Shown: positions 30,444 through 39,885 of the stretch, one piece after another
How positions within the stretch are numbered: position 1 is the first letter of the stretch
Layout: the number at the start of each line of letters is the position of its first letter
Source of the DNA: Verrucomicrobiota bacterium
GTDB taxonomy: Bacteria > Verrucomicrobiota > Verrucomicrobiia > Opitutales > Opitutaceae
Assembly (NCBI GenBank): GCA_028293545.1
Contig: JAQGOP010000035.1
Span: forward strand, 62,001-126,000
DNA: 64,000 nt
Reading direction: 5' to 3'
The notes under the pieces: model-generated
Seen by the model: only the letters and a program-made list of their open reading frames with translations
What the model was told of the DNA's origin: nothing
Database searches by the model: none
Translations under genes and position numbers: made by a program

Positions 30444-31111
30444 TTCGTTCGCGCGCCGGCGGCGGCGATGTTTTCCAGCCAGGTGATCCGGTGCTCCGTG
30501 CTGGTCGTGTGGCGCACCGGCAGCTGCTTCAACTCAAGGACATCGCCCTCGCGCACCAGCCAGCCCCAGCCGTGCGGCACCTCGTGCGGCTCGGCAATCC
30601 CGGCTTCCGTCACGAGGTAGAAAAATTCCGCGGCCTGGTATCGGCAGAGTTTGGAAAACTTCACGCACGAAACAATTTTTCGCTGGAGCGTCACCAGCTC
30701 TTTTTCCAATCCATGCAGCGTATCGTGGCGCAGGTCGCGCAGGTCGTAGCTGTCGTATTCGGCGAAGAGCGATTCCCCGCGCCGGAGGTCGGGACGATGC
30801 AGCGCGACCAGCTGGCGGAGATGAAGCAGGCGGGCGTGATGGGACGCGGCGGCGGCCTTCACGGTCGTCTCGTCCGCTTCGTCATGAAGGAAATCAGCGC
30901 GGCACTGCTTGCATTCGAATACCGCCACGACGCCCTCGGCGCGCGCGGGGTGACGCGAGGCGCCGGCCACATCGGCCCGGTAGGCGCTCCGCGGGATGCG
31001 CACTTCCTGCGCCGCAAGCGGCAGGGAATGCGCCCGCGCCCAAGCCATCGCCAGCCGCTTCAGGGTGCGGTGCGCTTCGGTTTCCCCTCGTTTCGTTTCG
31101 CTCGGTTGCAT
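30440..31111 (-). CDS. MmcB-like PD-(D/E)xK nuclease family protein
   Basis: A 223-residue protein. Residues from about 35 to 75 run EVRIPRSAYRADVAGASRH and GVVAVFECKQCRADFLHD, which has the acidic residue, the E-x-K-type pair (ECK) and the following basic/Asp segment of PD-(D/E)xK nuclease folds, closest in pattern to MmcB-like repair nucleases. The second half (EFFYLVTEAGIAEPHEVPHG) fits the same family's later strands. Catalytic activity is not proven. It overlaps a REP palindrome at its 3' end and is divergent from nothing obvious; its 5' neighbour is the lipoprotein gene. Confidence 0.6.
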   Translation of the reverse strand: MQPSETKRGETEAHRTLKRLAMAWARAHSLPLAAQEVRIPRSAYRADVAGASRHPARAEGVVAVFECKQCRADFLHDEADETTVKAAAASHHARLLHLRQLVALHRPDLRRGESLFAEYDSYDLRDLRHDTLHGLEKELVTLQRKIVSCVKFSKLCRYQAAEFFYLVTEAGIAEPHEVPHGWGWLVREGDVLELKQLPVRHTTSTEHRITWLENIAAAGARTK

Positions 31112-31189
31112 GCGGGTGCATGGAACCGATAGGCGCGAAACCGAAATAATTACACGCTGAAAATCCGCGGGATGGATTTCCCTGGGGAC

Positions 31190-31639
31190 TTATTTCCGCT
31201 GGTCGTCCCGACGGTCATTATCGTGGTGATCGTCGTTCCGATGATCGTCGCGTGGCTGCGCGGGACGAGCCTGCGGCTTCCAGGTGCGCGGATAATTGCG
31301 CACGACCTCGGCGTGATGGCGCTCCGGCGCGTCATGAAAATCCACCCGCACTGACGGCGCGGAGGGAAAGCGATTGGCCCAAGCCTGGGGCGGCGCGGAA
31401 CGACGGACCCAGGAGCGGCCATCGCGGTAGACGTATTGGTGGTGGGTGTTGCTGTAATACACCTCGTACTCGGGGTAATAAATGTAGTCGTCGTTATAGA
31501 CGACGGGACCGGCTGGCGCGCTAGAAGCGTATCCAGCGGAAGCATAGCCGGAGGAAGTGCAGCCCGTGGTCGAGGCGAGCAGTCCGACGCCGACCAAGGC
31601 GGTCAGCGTGACGAGTGATCCGATATTGCGCGTGTTCAT
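31190..31639 (-). CDS. Small lipoprotein with His/Asp-rich tail
   Basis: A 149-residue exported protein. The signal peptide ends at a lipobox-like TTGC (Cys27), followed by a Ser/Tyr/Gly-rich linker, a Tyr-rich segment and a C-terminal tail dense in His, Asp, Arg (HRNDDHHDNDRRDDQ). The tail may bind metal, but this is inference. The ATG at 31639 is chosen; a longer upstream frame has no signal peptide. It lies 26 bases after the NTF2-like gene on the same strand and may be transcribed with it. Confidence 0.62.
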   Translation of the reverse strand: MNTRNIGSLVTLTALVGVGLLASTTGCTSSGYASAGYASSAPAGPVVYNDDYIYYPEYEVYYSNTHHQYVYRDGRSWVRRSAPPQAWANRFPSAPSVRVDFHDAPERHHAEVVRNYPRTWKPQARPAQPRDDHRNDDHHDNDRRDDQRK

Positions 31640-31665
31640 CGACCAAGAGACACGCGCGGTCGCAC

Positions 31666-32103
31666 CTAGTTCGACGACGCCATTTCTTCGGACGCGATCA
31701 CCGTGTCGGCGCGGGCGGGCGTTGCGGTTCCCATCGTTGTCTTGGGATCCCACGGCTGGTGAGCGGTGAAGACCCGCTGCCAGCGTCCGCTGCGTTGGAG
31801 GTAAATGGAGGAGATGCGCGCATGATAGGGCTGGACGTCGCCTTCGCGCTTCGCGGTGCCGCGGTAAGTCAGCGCGATGCAGTTCGGCGCGAGTTCGCGC
31901 ACCGTGATATCCTGCATATGGACCTCGTCCCACGGTTTCGAATGGCCGGCCAACACCAAGGCCCGCGGCTTTTCCACGACTCCGACCGGTTCGAAGATCG
32001 TCATGCCGTCATCGGCGAACGCGTCTTGAAAATATTGGGGATTGTTGGCCTCACGCCAGAACCGCCGTTCCATTTCCACGATTTCGTCCGTTTGCTGGCT
32101 CAT
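31666..32103 (-). CDS. NTF2-like / DUF4440 fold protein
   Basis: A 145-residue single-domain protein with the SnoaL/NTF2-like pattern: an N-terminal helix (QTDEIVEMERRFWREA), FADDGMTIFEPVG, a central sheet and a C-terminal VFTAHQPW strand. Such folds serve as steroid isomerases, polyketide cyclases or simple ligand binders, so the activity is undetermined. It has no signal peptide. It lies 77 bases downstream of the TonB receptor on the same strand. Confidence 0.72.
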   Translation of the reverse strand: MSQQTDEIVEMERRFWREANNPQYFQDAFADDGMTIFEPVGVVEKPRALVLAGHSKPWDEVHMQDITVRELAPNCIALTYRGTAKREGDVQPYHARISSIYLQRSGRWQRVFTAHQPWDPKTTMGTATPARADTVIASEEMASSN

Positions 32104-32180
32104 CCAGCTTTGACCGGGAAACTGACCCTCCGGTTCCCGTGAATCCGGCGCGCGGGCGGCGCCAAATCGGCCACCCGCGT

Positions 32181-34151
32181 TTAAAACCGCCAGGTGGATT
32201 TCACGGTGCAGCTGGGTGCGATGTATTCGTTGAGGCTATTGCTGGTCACGAGCTCCTGGTGTTTCGGCGCGAAAAGATTTCGGCCGGCGATCGAGAGATC
32301 CCAGTTTTTTGTGACCGCCCAGCCGAGCCGCAAGTCGGCGCTCGTGTAAGCCGGGGTAAATGGATGCGGGCGCTCGCTGGCGTGGTGAAGGATGCTGTCG
32401 AACTCGAGGTTGGCCGGGAGATCGAAGTGCGCCCCGAAGCTGACGAGATTCGTGGGGTCGTTGGCTTCCGTGTCGAACACACCCGTATAACGGCTGCCGG
32501 GCTTGGTGGAAAAATCCAGGTCGAGGTAGCGGTAGCTCAGGTTCAGGGTCAGCCAGTGGCTCGGCTGGTACATCAGCGCGACTTCCGTGCCCCTGGAGCG
32601 CGCGCGGCCCATGTTCTTGAAAGTGAAGGGGAGCGCCGCCGCGCCGACACTCTCCGTCGTGCGGATGTTGTCGTAGTCGTTATAGAAAAGAGAAATGTCG
32701 AATGTGAGGTTCTCGGTCGGCTGGCGGCGAAACCCGAGCTCGTAAGCGACGACACTCTCCGACTTGAAGTCGTCGCTCGCCTCCAGGATCACCGTGTTGC
32801 CGATCCCGAACACCAGATCCTGGTCAATGCGCACCGGGGGGCGCACCGCCCGGGAAACCGCCGCCCACATCGTGGTGTGTCGATCCGGGGTCCAGAGTCC
32901 CCGGACCGACGGATCTCCTTCAAATCCCGAGAAACTGTTGTGCTCGCCTTTGAGCCCGAGGACCAAGGCGGTGAGATTCGGGACGAGGGTGACCGTGTCC
33001 TGCACATAGAGGCCGATGGTGTGGGTCAGGCGTTTTGCCGGTTCGAGCGTAATGATGCTCAGGTGGGCGATATCGTCCCAGGAAAACGCGGAATCCATGC
33101 CGACAAGCAGGTCTTGCCGGCCCGCCACCAGGCGGTACTTGAGGGCGAGCGAGGCCGTGTCGCGCTCCTCCTCCCACGTCAACGGGATCACGCGATGCGT
33201 GTGATCGAAATAAGTCACCACATCGAACTCACTTTCGCTGCCGAGCGCACGATGCCAGTGGCCGAGGATGTTTGCCCCCGAGACCTCGGTCTGGTCGCGA
33301 TCCTGCGGCAGGCCCTTGTTCGTGTATGCGTCGCCTTGGAGCGTGGCCGTGGAGTTCCCGACGACCTGGTCGATGCGAAAACCCGACTGGAAAAAATCCG
33401 TCGAAGGCTGCGCGCGCTGGCCGTTGGCGAGGTACGTCCAGTCGGTTTCCATGTATTTCGCGTAAACCCGATAGAACGTATTCTCGCCGGCCTTGCCGCC
33501 ATAGCGCAGGGCGAAAAAGCCCGGGTCCTCGGAACCGGCGCCGACACTCACCAGGGAGCCCTGCGTGTCGGCGGCGGACTTCGTGAGGATTTGGATGAAG
33601 CCGTTGACCGCGAACGATCCCCAGAGGGCGCCGACGGGCCCGCGCACCACTTCGATGCGGTCGATGTCCTCGAGCATCGCGTCCTGCGCATCCCACTGCA
33701 CGCCGGAGAAAAACGGCGTGAACAGGCTGCGGCCGTCCATCAGCACGGAGATTTTATTCGCGGCGAGGACATTGAAACCGCGCGTGCTCACCGCCCAGCT
33801 GCGGGCGCTGGATTGCGCGACGTCGACACCGGTGGCGAGGCGGATGGCTTCCGGGAGATTCTGCGCGGTGGAGCGGCGGATGTCGTCGTTGGTCACCACG
33901 TCGATGGCGCCGGCGGCATTCCACCAGCGCTCCTGCTGGCGCGAAAGCGTGCTGACCTCGATGTTGAGCAACTCGTCGATCGACAAGGAGCGCAGCCGGT
34001 CGACGCCGAGCACGGTCGACGATGCGATCTGCGCGTCGGTTCGGAGCATTCCCCCCCAGCAGCAGCAGGCGCAGAGTGCAGCCGCGCGCATGCCCGTGAA
34101 CAGGCGACGGCGGAGCAATAATGATGGGCACACGACTGGAAATGTGTTCAT
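32181..34151 (-). CDS. TonB-dependent outer-membrane receptor
   Basis: A 656-residue outer-membrane protein. A signal peptide of about 40 residues leads to a plug domain (IDVVTNDDIRRSTAQNLPEA ... VLMDGRSLF ... DIDRIEVVRGPVGALWGSFA) and a 22-strand-type beta barrel, ending with the C-terminal aromatic WRF required for outer-membrane insertion. It moves siderophores, vitamins, or other bulky substrates across the outer membrane using ExbB-ExbD-TonB. The substrate cannot be read from sequence. Downstream are an NTF2-like protein and a lipoprotein. exbBD lie 10 kb away at 21.7 kb. Confidence 0.92.
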   Translation of the reverse strand: MNTFPVVCPSLLLRRRLFTGMRAAALCACCCWGGMLRTDAQIASSTVLGVDRLRSLSIDELLNIEVSTLSRQQERWWNAAGAIDVVTNDDIRRSTAQNLPEAIRLATGVDVAQSSARSWAVSTRGFNVLAANKISVLMDGRSLFTPFFSGVQWDAQDAMLEDIDRIEVVRGPVGALWGSFAVNGFIQILTKSAADTQGSLVSVGAGSEDPGFFALRYGGKAGENTFYRVYAKYMETDWTYLANGQRAQPSTDFFQSGFRIDQVVGNSTATLQGDAYTNKGLPQDRDQTEVSGANILGHWHRALGSESEFDVVTYFDHTHRVIPLTWEEERDTASLALKYRLVAGRQDLLVGMDSAFSWDDIAHLSIITLEPAKRLTHTIGLYVQDTVTLVPNLTALVLGLKGEHNSFSGFEGDPSVRGLWTPDRHTTMWAAVSRAVRPPVRIDQDLVFGIGNTVILEASDDFKSESVVAYELGFRRQPTENLTFDISLFYNDYDNIRTTESVGAAALPFTFKNMGRARSRGTEVALMYQPSHWLTLNLSYRYLDLDFSTKPGSRYTGVFDTEANDPTNLVSFGAHFDLPANLEFDSILHHASERPHPFTPAYTSADLRLGWAVTKNWDLSIAGRNLFAPKHQELVTSNSLNEYIAPSCTVKSTWRF

Positions 34152-34329
34152 CGGGCGGAGTGGTGTACTGGGGGTGCTTGCGTTCGCAGAGTTATTTTTG
34201 TCGGGAAATTATGGGCACAACGGGAACAAGCGATGAGAATGGCGCGACAAGCCGAGATTTCGGAACTCGGTGGAGGGGCACAGACTTGCCCATGCGAACC
34301 TTTCCCCGCGAAGGCAGTCCGTGAGCGCG

Positions 34330-34566
34330 ATGGACATCCTGAATTTCCTCCAGTGGCCCGCCATGGTCGTAAGCGTGGTCGCCGCCTGGCTGGTCGCCGC
34401 GCAGTCCAAGCGGCGCCGCAGCTGGGGATTCTGGTGGTTCCTCGCGAGCAATGTGCTGTGGGTCGTATGGGGCTGGCAGGCGCACGCGTGGGCGCTGATC
34501 GCGCTGCAGGTGGCGCTGGCGACCCTCAACTTCCGCGGGCTGGCCAAGAACGAGCTGAAAAAATAA
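34330..34566 (+). CDS. Small membrane protein
   Basis: A 78-residue protein with three hydrophobic stretches (FLQWPAMVVSVVAAWLVAA, WGFWWFLASNVLWVVWGWQ, WALIALQVALATLNFRGL). Similar short proteins are common in bacteria but have no reliable function that I can name. A GTG nine bases upstream is an alternative start. It converges on the antiporter gene. Confidence 0.65.
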   Translation: MDILNFLQWPAMVVSVVAAWLVAAQSKRRRSWGFWWFLASNVLWVVWGWQAHAWALIALQVALATLNFRGLAKNELKK

Positions 34567-34584
34567 CGCGTCGCGCCGCACGGG

Positions 34585-36207
34585 TCACTTGTCGTCGTCG
34601 GCGCCGGGACGGGTGTTCAGCAACAGCGACTCCTCATAGTCGAGCAACTGCTGGAGCGGGCGGTGCACTTCGTCGATGATCGCGCCGCTGCGCCAAAGGT
34701 CGTCGAGCGCCTCGCGCTCCGCGTGCAGCGCAGCGGAGCGGTAGTGATGGCCCGCGCTCCGACGCCGACGGGCTTTGGTCCGCGTTTCTCCCTGCGCCGA
34801 AAGCGAGGCCAGGCGCCGGTCGTATTCCTCAATCACGGCATCCAATGAGGCTTTCATTTCCTGCGTCGTCGCCGAATCGGTCATGGCGCGCAGGGTCTTG
34901 AGCCCGGCGTCGACCGCGGTGATGCGCGCGAGGAGTTCCTCCTTCGGGCGCTCTTCATCCTCGTGGATGCCCAGGACGCGGATCAGCCACGCGAGGGTGG
35001 TGCCCTGGAGCAGAAGCGTCACGGCGATGACCCCAAAGGCCAGGAAGATCACGATGTCGCGCCCCGGAAAAGGCGCGCCGTTGGGGAGCACCAGCGGGAT
35101 CGAGAGCGCGGCCGCGAGTGTGACGGTGCCGCGCATGCCGGCCCAGCCGACGACGAGGACGGCGGATTTCGAGGCCCGCACCTCGGTCCGGCGGACGTTC
35201 GGAAAAGCGAATGGGATATACGTGCCGGGAAACACCCACGCGAGTCGCGCGATGATCGCGGCGCCCGCGACGGCGGCGGTGAAACCGATGAGTTGGCCGG
35301 GGGAGTAATCGCCGCTGACCGCCGCGATGATTTTCGGGAATTGCAGGCCCAACAGCACGAAAGCGATGCCGTTCAGCCAAAACAACAGGAGGTTCCAGAT
35401 GGCCACGGCGCTCTGGCGGGTTTCGGCGTCCATGCGCACGGGATCGCGCCAGCCCGAGTACAGCCCGGCGGCCACGACCGCGAGGACGCCCGAGACGCCG
35501 AGGACTTCGGCCGCGAGGTAGGCGGCGAACGGCGTCATGAGCGAAAGCGTGTTTTCGATCATCGGGTCGCTCACGCGCACGTGCCGCAGGAGATCGCGGA
35601 GCTTGCCAATTCCATAGCCGACGATGAGCCCGAGCGCGAAGCCGCCGATGGCGAGCAGTGAAAACTGCAGCAGCATCGTCTTGAAGGAAAAAGTCCCGAC
35701 CACGACTGCACCGAGCGCGAATTTGAACGCAACCAAGCCGGTGGCGTCGTTCATCAGGCTTTCGCCGTTGAGGATCGTGCTAAGGCGCGCCGGCACGCGC
35801 AGCCGCTCGGTGATGGCATTGACCGCCACGGCGTCGGTCGGCGACACGATCGCGCCGAGCGCAAAGGCCATCGCGAGCGGGAGTCCCGGCACGAGCCAGT
35901 AAGCCACGATGCCGACGGCAAATGTAGTGAATGCGACGAGGCCGATCGCGAGGAGCAGGATGGCGCGGCGGGCGCGGACGAATTCGCGCAGCGGCATCAT
36001 CCACCCGTCGGAAAACAAAAGGGGCGGCAGGAAGCAGAGGAAGAAAAAGCCTGGATCGAGCTCCAGTTTCGGGAAGACCGGGAGGAAAGCCGCGCCGACG
36101 CCACCGAGGAGATACGTGATGGGCTCGGGCCACGGGAGCCAGCGGGCGACGATGCCCAAGGCCGCGATCAGCAGCAGGAGGACCAAGGCGTGTTCGAAGG
36201 CTTCCAT
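34585..36207 (-). CDS. Na+/H+ antiporter, CPA1-type
   Basis: A 540-residue inner-membrane exchanger with about 12 transmembrane helices followed by a 120-residue cytoplasmic tail. Diagnostic segments are SPTDAVAVNAITERL, ILNGESLMNDATGLV and VGWAGMRGTVTLAAALSIP. The tail (from about 415) is highly charged and helical and may be regulatory. The family exports Na+ or Li+ in exchange for protons. The start is ATG 36207; no operon partners are evident. Confidence 0.92.
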   Translation of the reverse strand: MEAFEHALVLLLLIAALGIVARWLPWPEPITYLLGGVGAAFLPVFPKLELDPGFFFLCFLPPLLFSDGWMMPLREFVRARRAILLLAIGLVAFTTFAVGIVAYWLVPGLPLAMAFALGAIVSPTDAVAVNAITERLRVPARLSTILNGESLMNDATGLVAFKFALGAVVVGTFSFKTMLLQFSLLAIGGFALGLIVGYGIGKLRDLLRHVRVSDPMIENTLSLMTPFAAYLAAEVLGVSGVLAVVAAGLYSGWRDPVRMDAETRQSAVAIWNLLLFWLNGIAFVLLGLQFPKIIAAVSGDYSPGQLIGFTAAVAGAAIIARLAWVFPGTYIPFAFPNVRRTEVRASKSAVLVVGWAGMRGTVTLAAALSIPLVLPNGAPFPGRDIVIFLAFGVIAVTLLLQGTTLAWLIRVLGIHEDEERPKEELLARITAVDAGLKTLRAMTDSATTQEMKASLDAVIEEYDRRLASLSAQGETRTKARRRRSAGHHYRSAALHAEREALDDLWRSGAIIDEVHRPLQQLLDYEESLLLNTRPGADDDK

Positions 36208-36378
36208 GGATGCGGCGTGAGGTTGACGGCTGGTCGGCGCCGGAGGAAGTCCGAAGAAGCAGTTCGCGTTCTGGATTAGCGCGACGAAGGCGGCGCGTGT
36301 TTTCCCGAACGCGCTGAGCGGGTCAGGCTGTGTTTGATTGCGGCCGGAGCCAAACCACGCGTTCCACCCGCGGGCTTG

Positions 36379-36867
36379 TTACTCCCGGAGCTTTGAATCG
36401 ATCACGAGCGTGACCGGGCCGTTGTTCACCAATGAAACCGCCATCATCGCGCCGAAGCGGCCGGTGGCGACGGGGCGCAGCAGCGCGGCGGCAACGTGCC
36501 GCACGAAAAATTCATAGAGCGGGATCGCGACGTCCGGCTTCGCGGCGTCGTTGAACGAGGGACGGTTTCCTTTTCGCGTGCTGGCGAGCAGGGTGAATTG
36601 GCTGACGACCAAAATCGTCGCGCCGGGCGGAGCCGAGGACAGTGCGGCGTCGGTCGTCGTTTCGTCGGCGACCGAGCGATTCATCCTGCCCTCGGCGTCT
36701 TCGAAAATTCGCAGCGCAACCACCTTGTCGGCCAGCCAGCGGGCGTCGCCTTCGGTGTCGTCGGAGTGCACGGCCAGCAATACGAGCAGCCCGGCGCCAA
36801 TTTGGCCGATGACTTCACGGTCAACGCTGACCGAGGCGCTCGAGACGCGTTGGATGACGGCGCGCAT
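36379..36867 (-). CDS. dtd: D-aminoacyl-tRNA deacylase
   Basis: A 162-residue homodimeric enzyme that removes D-amino acids mischarged onto tRNA and recycles glycyl-tRNA errors. The active-site motifs SQFTLL (near residue 95) and NNGPVT (near 150) are intact. The N-terminal [16 protein letters not shown] is typical. The protein is slightly longer than most Dtd proteins (about 145-150) because of a small insert near residues 70-85. It lies 61 bases from the start of a degenerate REP and the FabV gene end. Confidence 0.95.
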   Translation of the reverse strand: MRAVIQRVSSASVSVDREVIGQIGAGLLVLLAVHSDDTEGDARWLADKVVALRIFEDAEGRMNRSVADETTTDAALSSAPPGATILVVSQFTLLASTRKGNRPSFNDAAKPDVAIPLYEFFVRHVAAALLRPVATGRFGAMMAVSLVNNGPVTLVIDSKLRE

Positions 36868-36905
36868 AAACCGGGAATTGCGCGGGCGCCTGCGAACTTT
36901 TCCGG

Positions 36906-36926
36906 AGCAGGCGGCCGACGGCGCGA
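36906..36926 (-). repeat. Degenerate REP-like palindrome
   Basis: AGCAGGCGGCCGACGGCGCGACTT resembles the minus-orientation REP palindrome but has lost the perfect right arm. It lies between dtd and the 3' end of fabV. Confidence 0.4.
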
Positions 36927-36928
36927 CT

Positions 36929-38113
36929 TCAAATCATCGGGACGTGGGGCTCGACTTCGGCTTCGTAATCGACACCGGCGAGGCCAAAGCCAAAGAGCTT
37001 GAGGAAATCGCTGCGGTAGCCGGCGATGTCCGTCTGGGCCTCCAGATTTTCGGTCGTAACCGTGGGCCAGATTTGGCGCACCGTATCCTGGACGTCGGGC
37101 AGCATTTCCAAGTCATCGACGCGCGCGCGACCGGCTTCGTCAAACTTCGGGGTGTGCCCATTGTACATCTGCGTCGCGAAGAGCCGCTGCATCTGCTCGA
37201 TGCAGCCCTCGTGCGTGCCCTTGCGTTTCATGATCTTGTAGAGGATCGAAATGTAGAGCGGGACGACCGGGATCGCGGAGCTCGATTGGGTCACGAGCGC
37301 CTTGTTGACGGAAATGAAGGCGCGTCCGTTGCCGTTGGCCTGGAGCGAGGCATGAATGCCTTTCGCGGCGCGTTCGAGGTCGTCCTTCGCGTGGCCAATG
37401 GTGCCGTTCTTGTAGATGGCCCAGGTGACTTCCGGCCCGATGTAGGAATACGCGACCGATTGGGCGCCGGGCGCGAGGACCTTCGCATCGGCGAGGGCCT
37501 TCATCCAGAGTTCCCAATCCTCGCCGCCCATGACGGCCACGACGTCGGCGATTTCGGCCTCGGTGGCGGGTTCAATCGTGACTTCGCTCACGATGCCCTT
37601 GTCGGTATCGACCGTCTTGTTCGTGTAGGGCGCGCCGATCGGCTTGATACAATTCTTGTGGACGACCCCCGTCTTCGGGTGGGTGCGGCGCGGCGAGGCG
37701 AGGGAGTAAACGACCAAATCGATCTGTCCGAGGTCGGCCTTGATGGCGGCTATGACCTGGTTCTTGACGTCGTCGGAGAACGCATCGCCCATGATGTTCT
37801 TGGCATACAGCCCGGCGGCGCGGGCTGCGCGGGTAAACGCGATGGAATTATACCAGCCGGGGGTGGCGGGGCGCCCTTCCTCGGAAGGACGCTCGAAGAA
37901 GACTCCCACCGTGGCGGCGCCTGCGCCGAAGGCTGCCGTCACCCGCGAGGCAAGGCCGTAACCCATGGACGAACCGATCACCAGGACCCGCTTGGGACCG
38001 TTGATCGGGCCCTTGGATTTGACGTAATTGATCCATTCCTGGACATGGGCGGCACATCCGTCGGGGTGAGCGGTGACGCAGATAAAGCCGCGGATCTTGG
38101 GTTTGATGATCAT
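36929..38113 (-). CDS. fabV: Enoyl-ACP reductase (NADH), FabV type
   Basis: A 394-residue SDR-type enoyl reductase that completes each fatty-acid elongation cycle. The N-terminal [20 protein letters not shown] and [18 protein letters not shown] (nucleotide binding) are typical of FabV, and the long conserved core with a Tyr in [11 protein letters not shown] and the downstream Lys fits its Y-x8-K catalytic pair. FabV is triclosan-resistant compared with FabI. The ATG at 38113 gives the canonical N-terminus; an upstream in-frame extension is not family-like. It is unusual here in having a GGGGAG sequence 12 bases upstream of the start codon. Confidence 0.95.
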   Translation of the reverse strand: MIIKPKIRGFICVTAHPDGCAAHVQEWINYVKSKGPINGPKRVLVIGSSMGYGLASRVTAAFGAGAATVGVFFERPSEEGRPATPGWYNSIAFTRAARAAGLYAKNIMGDAFSDDVKNQVIAAIKADLGQIDLVVYSLASPRRTHPKTGVVHKNCIKPIGAPYTNKTVDTDKGIVSEVTIEPATEAEIADVVAVMGGEDWELWMKALADAKVLAPGAQSVAYSYIGPEVTWAIYKNGTIGHAKDDLERAAKGIHASLQANGNGRAFISVNKALVTQSSSAIPVVPLYISILYKIMKRKGTHEGCIEQMQRLFATQMYNGHTPKFDEAGRARVDDLEMLPDVQDTVRQIWPTVTTENLEAQTDIAGYRSDFLKLFGFGLAGVDYEAEVEPHVPMI

Positions 38114-38216
38114 GCGACAACAAGGCTCCCCGCGGACGGAACAAGGGGCAAGTTTCAAGTTGCGGACAGGGTCCGCGCCCGAGCACGTCGGGCTAAGCCT
38201 GGAACGAAACCGCGGA

Positions 38217-38243
38217 TTTTTTAACCACGGATGGACACGAATC
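38217..38243 (+). repeat. Dispersed repeat, TTTTTTAACCACGGATGGAC type
   Basis: A segment matching 13499-13524, intergenic between fabV and the anti-sigma gene. Here it is followed by CGCGTTCGATCCC and an AT-rich stretch containing TTTTAATAACG. The rest of 38114-38321 holds nothing recognisable. Confidence 0.6.
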
Positions 38244-38321
38244 CCGCGTTCGATCCCTTTTAATAACGAACAGATCCCGGGGTCGGCCAAACAGAACCGG
38301 CCGCGTGCCTGCGGCTGGTGA

Positions 38322-39281
38322 TCATTGGCTCAAGAGCACCATTGGGCCTTCGGCCTTGGGCACGCCGCCCTTGCGCTCGAGGCTGACGGCGAATTTCGCC
38401 ACGGTCTTGATGGGTTTGTCGGCCTTGAAATTCACGCGGGCTTCGCCTGTTTCGGGATCAACGGTGAAGACACCGCCGTCGACCGGGATGGGATACTGCG
38501 GATCGACCAGCCAGAGCTGGTAATCCTGGCCCTCGGCGAGGGCCGGCAGTTTTTCGACGCGAAGCACGCCTTCCTGGCGCGCCGGATTCCAGACCGCGAC
38601 GGCGAGCGCCTGCGGGGAGTTGCCGAGCAGGGAGGCGAGGGTGGCGATCTTGAAATTCGCCAAGTTGCCTTCGCTCTTCGCCCGCGCTTGAAGATCGGCG
38701 ATGCGTTGTGTTTCCACCGCGAGCTGCCGTTGCAGCGTGCCGAGCTGGGTCCTCGCGTCATCCGCCTGCCGGCGTGCGAGCGCCAGGTTCTTTTCATTCG
38801 ACGTGAGCTGGTCCGTGGCGGTGCCGACTTCCTGTCGCGCGATGAGACGTTCGGCTTCGAGCTGGTGCCGCGCGCTCTTCAGCTCGAAATCCGCCAGGGC
38901 CTGCTGGTCATGGAGGAGAACATTTTCGGAACGCGCGGAGAGGTAGAGTTGCCCCAACCACGCGCAGCCGATGGCGAGCGCGGCGGCGGCGGCCCATGGC
39001 ATCCAGTTGATGCGCGGAAATTCGACGACTTCCGCCGGGGGCGGCGAGCGCGCCGCGATGGGCTTTCCCAATTGCGCGAGGATCCGCGCCTTCAATGCGG
39101 CGGGAGGTTCGGCGGCGGGTGCAGTGTGCGCGAGCTGGGCGGAGGCTTCAGTGAGATCGCGGACGAGATCGCGCAGTCCGGCATCGCGCGCGAGGCGCGC
39201 TTCAAACGCGGCGAGCTCCAGGCCTTCGAGCAGGCCAAAAATGTAGAGGGAGGCGAACTCCTCGGTGGATTCGTCACTCAT
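38322..39281 (-). CDS. Anti-sigma factor, RskA-like
   Basis: A 319-residue membrane anti-sigma factor. The N-terminus (STEEFASLYIFGLLEGLELAAFE) is the sigma-binding helical domain. One transmembrane helix (about residues 88-110) is followed by a long periplasmic coiled coil and a C-terminal domain of the RskA type (YQLWLVDPQYPIPVDGGVF). The ATG at 39281 overlaps the ECF sigma gene by eight bases, so the two are coupled. The sensing domain's signal is unknown. In characterised homologues, periplasmic proteolysis releases the sigma factor. Confidence 0.88.
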   Translation of the reverse strand: MSDESTEEFASLYIFGLLEGLELAAFEARLARDAGLRDLVRDLTEASAQLAHTAPAAEPPAALKARILAQLGKPIAARSPPPAEVVEFPRINWMPWAAAAALAIGCAWLGQLYLSARSENVLLHDQQALADFELKSARHQLEAERLIARQEVGTATDQLTSNEKNLALARRQADDARTQLGTLQRQLAVETQRIADLQARAKSEGNLANFKIATLASLLGNSPQALAVAVWNPARQEGVLRVEKLPALAEGQDYQLWLVDPQYPIPVDGGVFTVDPETGEARVNFKADKPIKTVAKFAVSLERKGGVPKAEGPMVLLSQ

Positions 39282-39885
39282 GGCGTCCTTCCAGGATGTC
39301 ACGGAGCCGGAGCATGCCCCGGCGAATGCGCGCCTTCACGGTGCCGAGCGGCTGGCGGAGCTTCGCGGAAATTTCCTGCTGGGTAAGCCCATCGAAGAAT
39401 GCGAGCTCCAGCGCGCGTTTCTGTTCCGGCGGCAAGGACGCGACGGCAGCGCGAACGGCCCCGGCGTGTTCCTTGCCGACCAGCAAGTCGGCGGAGTCGG
39501 GCCCGGCATCGCTGGGTTGCGTGCCGGCGTCCTCGGCGGAAGTCTGGGTCAACAGTTCCGCGCGACGGGCGCGCAGCCGGAGCCGATCGATCGAGCGGTT
39601 ACGGGTCAGGGTGACGGCCCAGCCAAAGGCGGAGCCGCGGGAGGCCTCGAATGAGCGGGCTTTTTCCCAAAGGGCCAGGAACACGTCCTGGACGATGTCC
39701 TCGGCTTCGGCGGCATTGTTGAGGATGCGGAGGGACGTCGCGTACAGCGGGCGCGCAAACCGGTCGTAGAGTTGGGAAAATGCGTCGCGGTCGCCGCCGG
39801 CGGTTCGGCTGAGAAGTTCCGCATCCAGGCGCGCGCGTTCGACGATCGCGCCGGGCAGGTCAAAATCGTTCGCCGGACGGCTCAT
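39274..39885 (-). CDS. ECF sigma factor
   Basis: A 203-residue sigma-70 family factor with region 2 (FSQLYDRFARPLYATSLRIL ... AEDIVQDVFLALWEKA) and region 4 (LPPEQKRALELAFFDGLTQQ ... GTVKARIRRGMLRLRD); region 3 is absent. This is the SigK/RskA-coupled type. The ATG at 39885 places region 2 normally; an upstream frame of 24 codons is rejected as antisense noise. It is followed, with overlap, by its anti-sigma factor. Confidence 0.92.
   Translation of the reverse strand: MSRPANDFDLPGAIVERARLDAELLSRTAGGDRDAFSQLYDRFARPLYATSLRILNNAAEAEDIVQDVFLALWEKARSFEASRGSAFGWAVTLTRNRSIDRLRLRARRAELLTQTSAEDAGTQPSDAGPDSADLLVGKEHAGAVRAAVASLPPEQKRALELAFFDGLTQQEISAKLRQPLGTVKARIRRGMLRLRDILEGRHE

Noticed and set aside
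32139-34121. A 660-residue plus-strand frame opposite the TonB receptor.
   Set aside because: The minus-strand frame has a signal peptide, plug, barrel and C-terminal aromatic residue. The plus frame has none of these and is compositionally odd.
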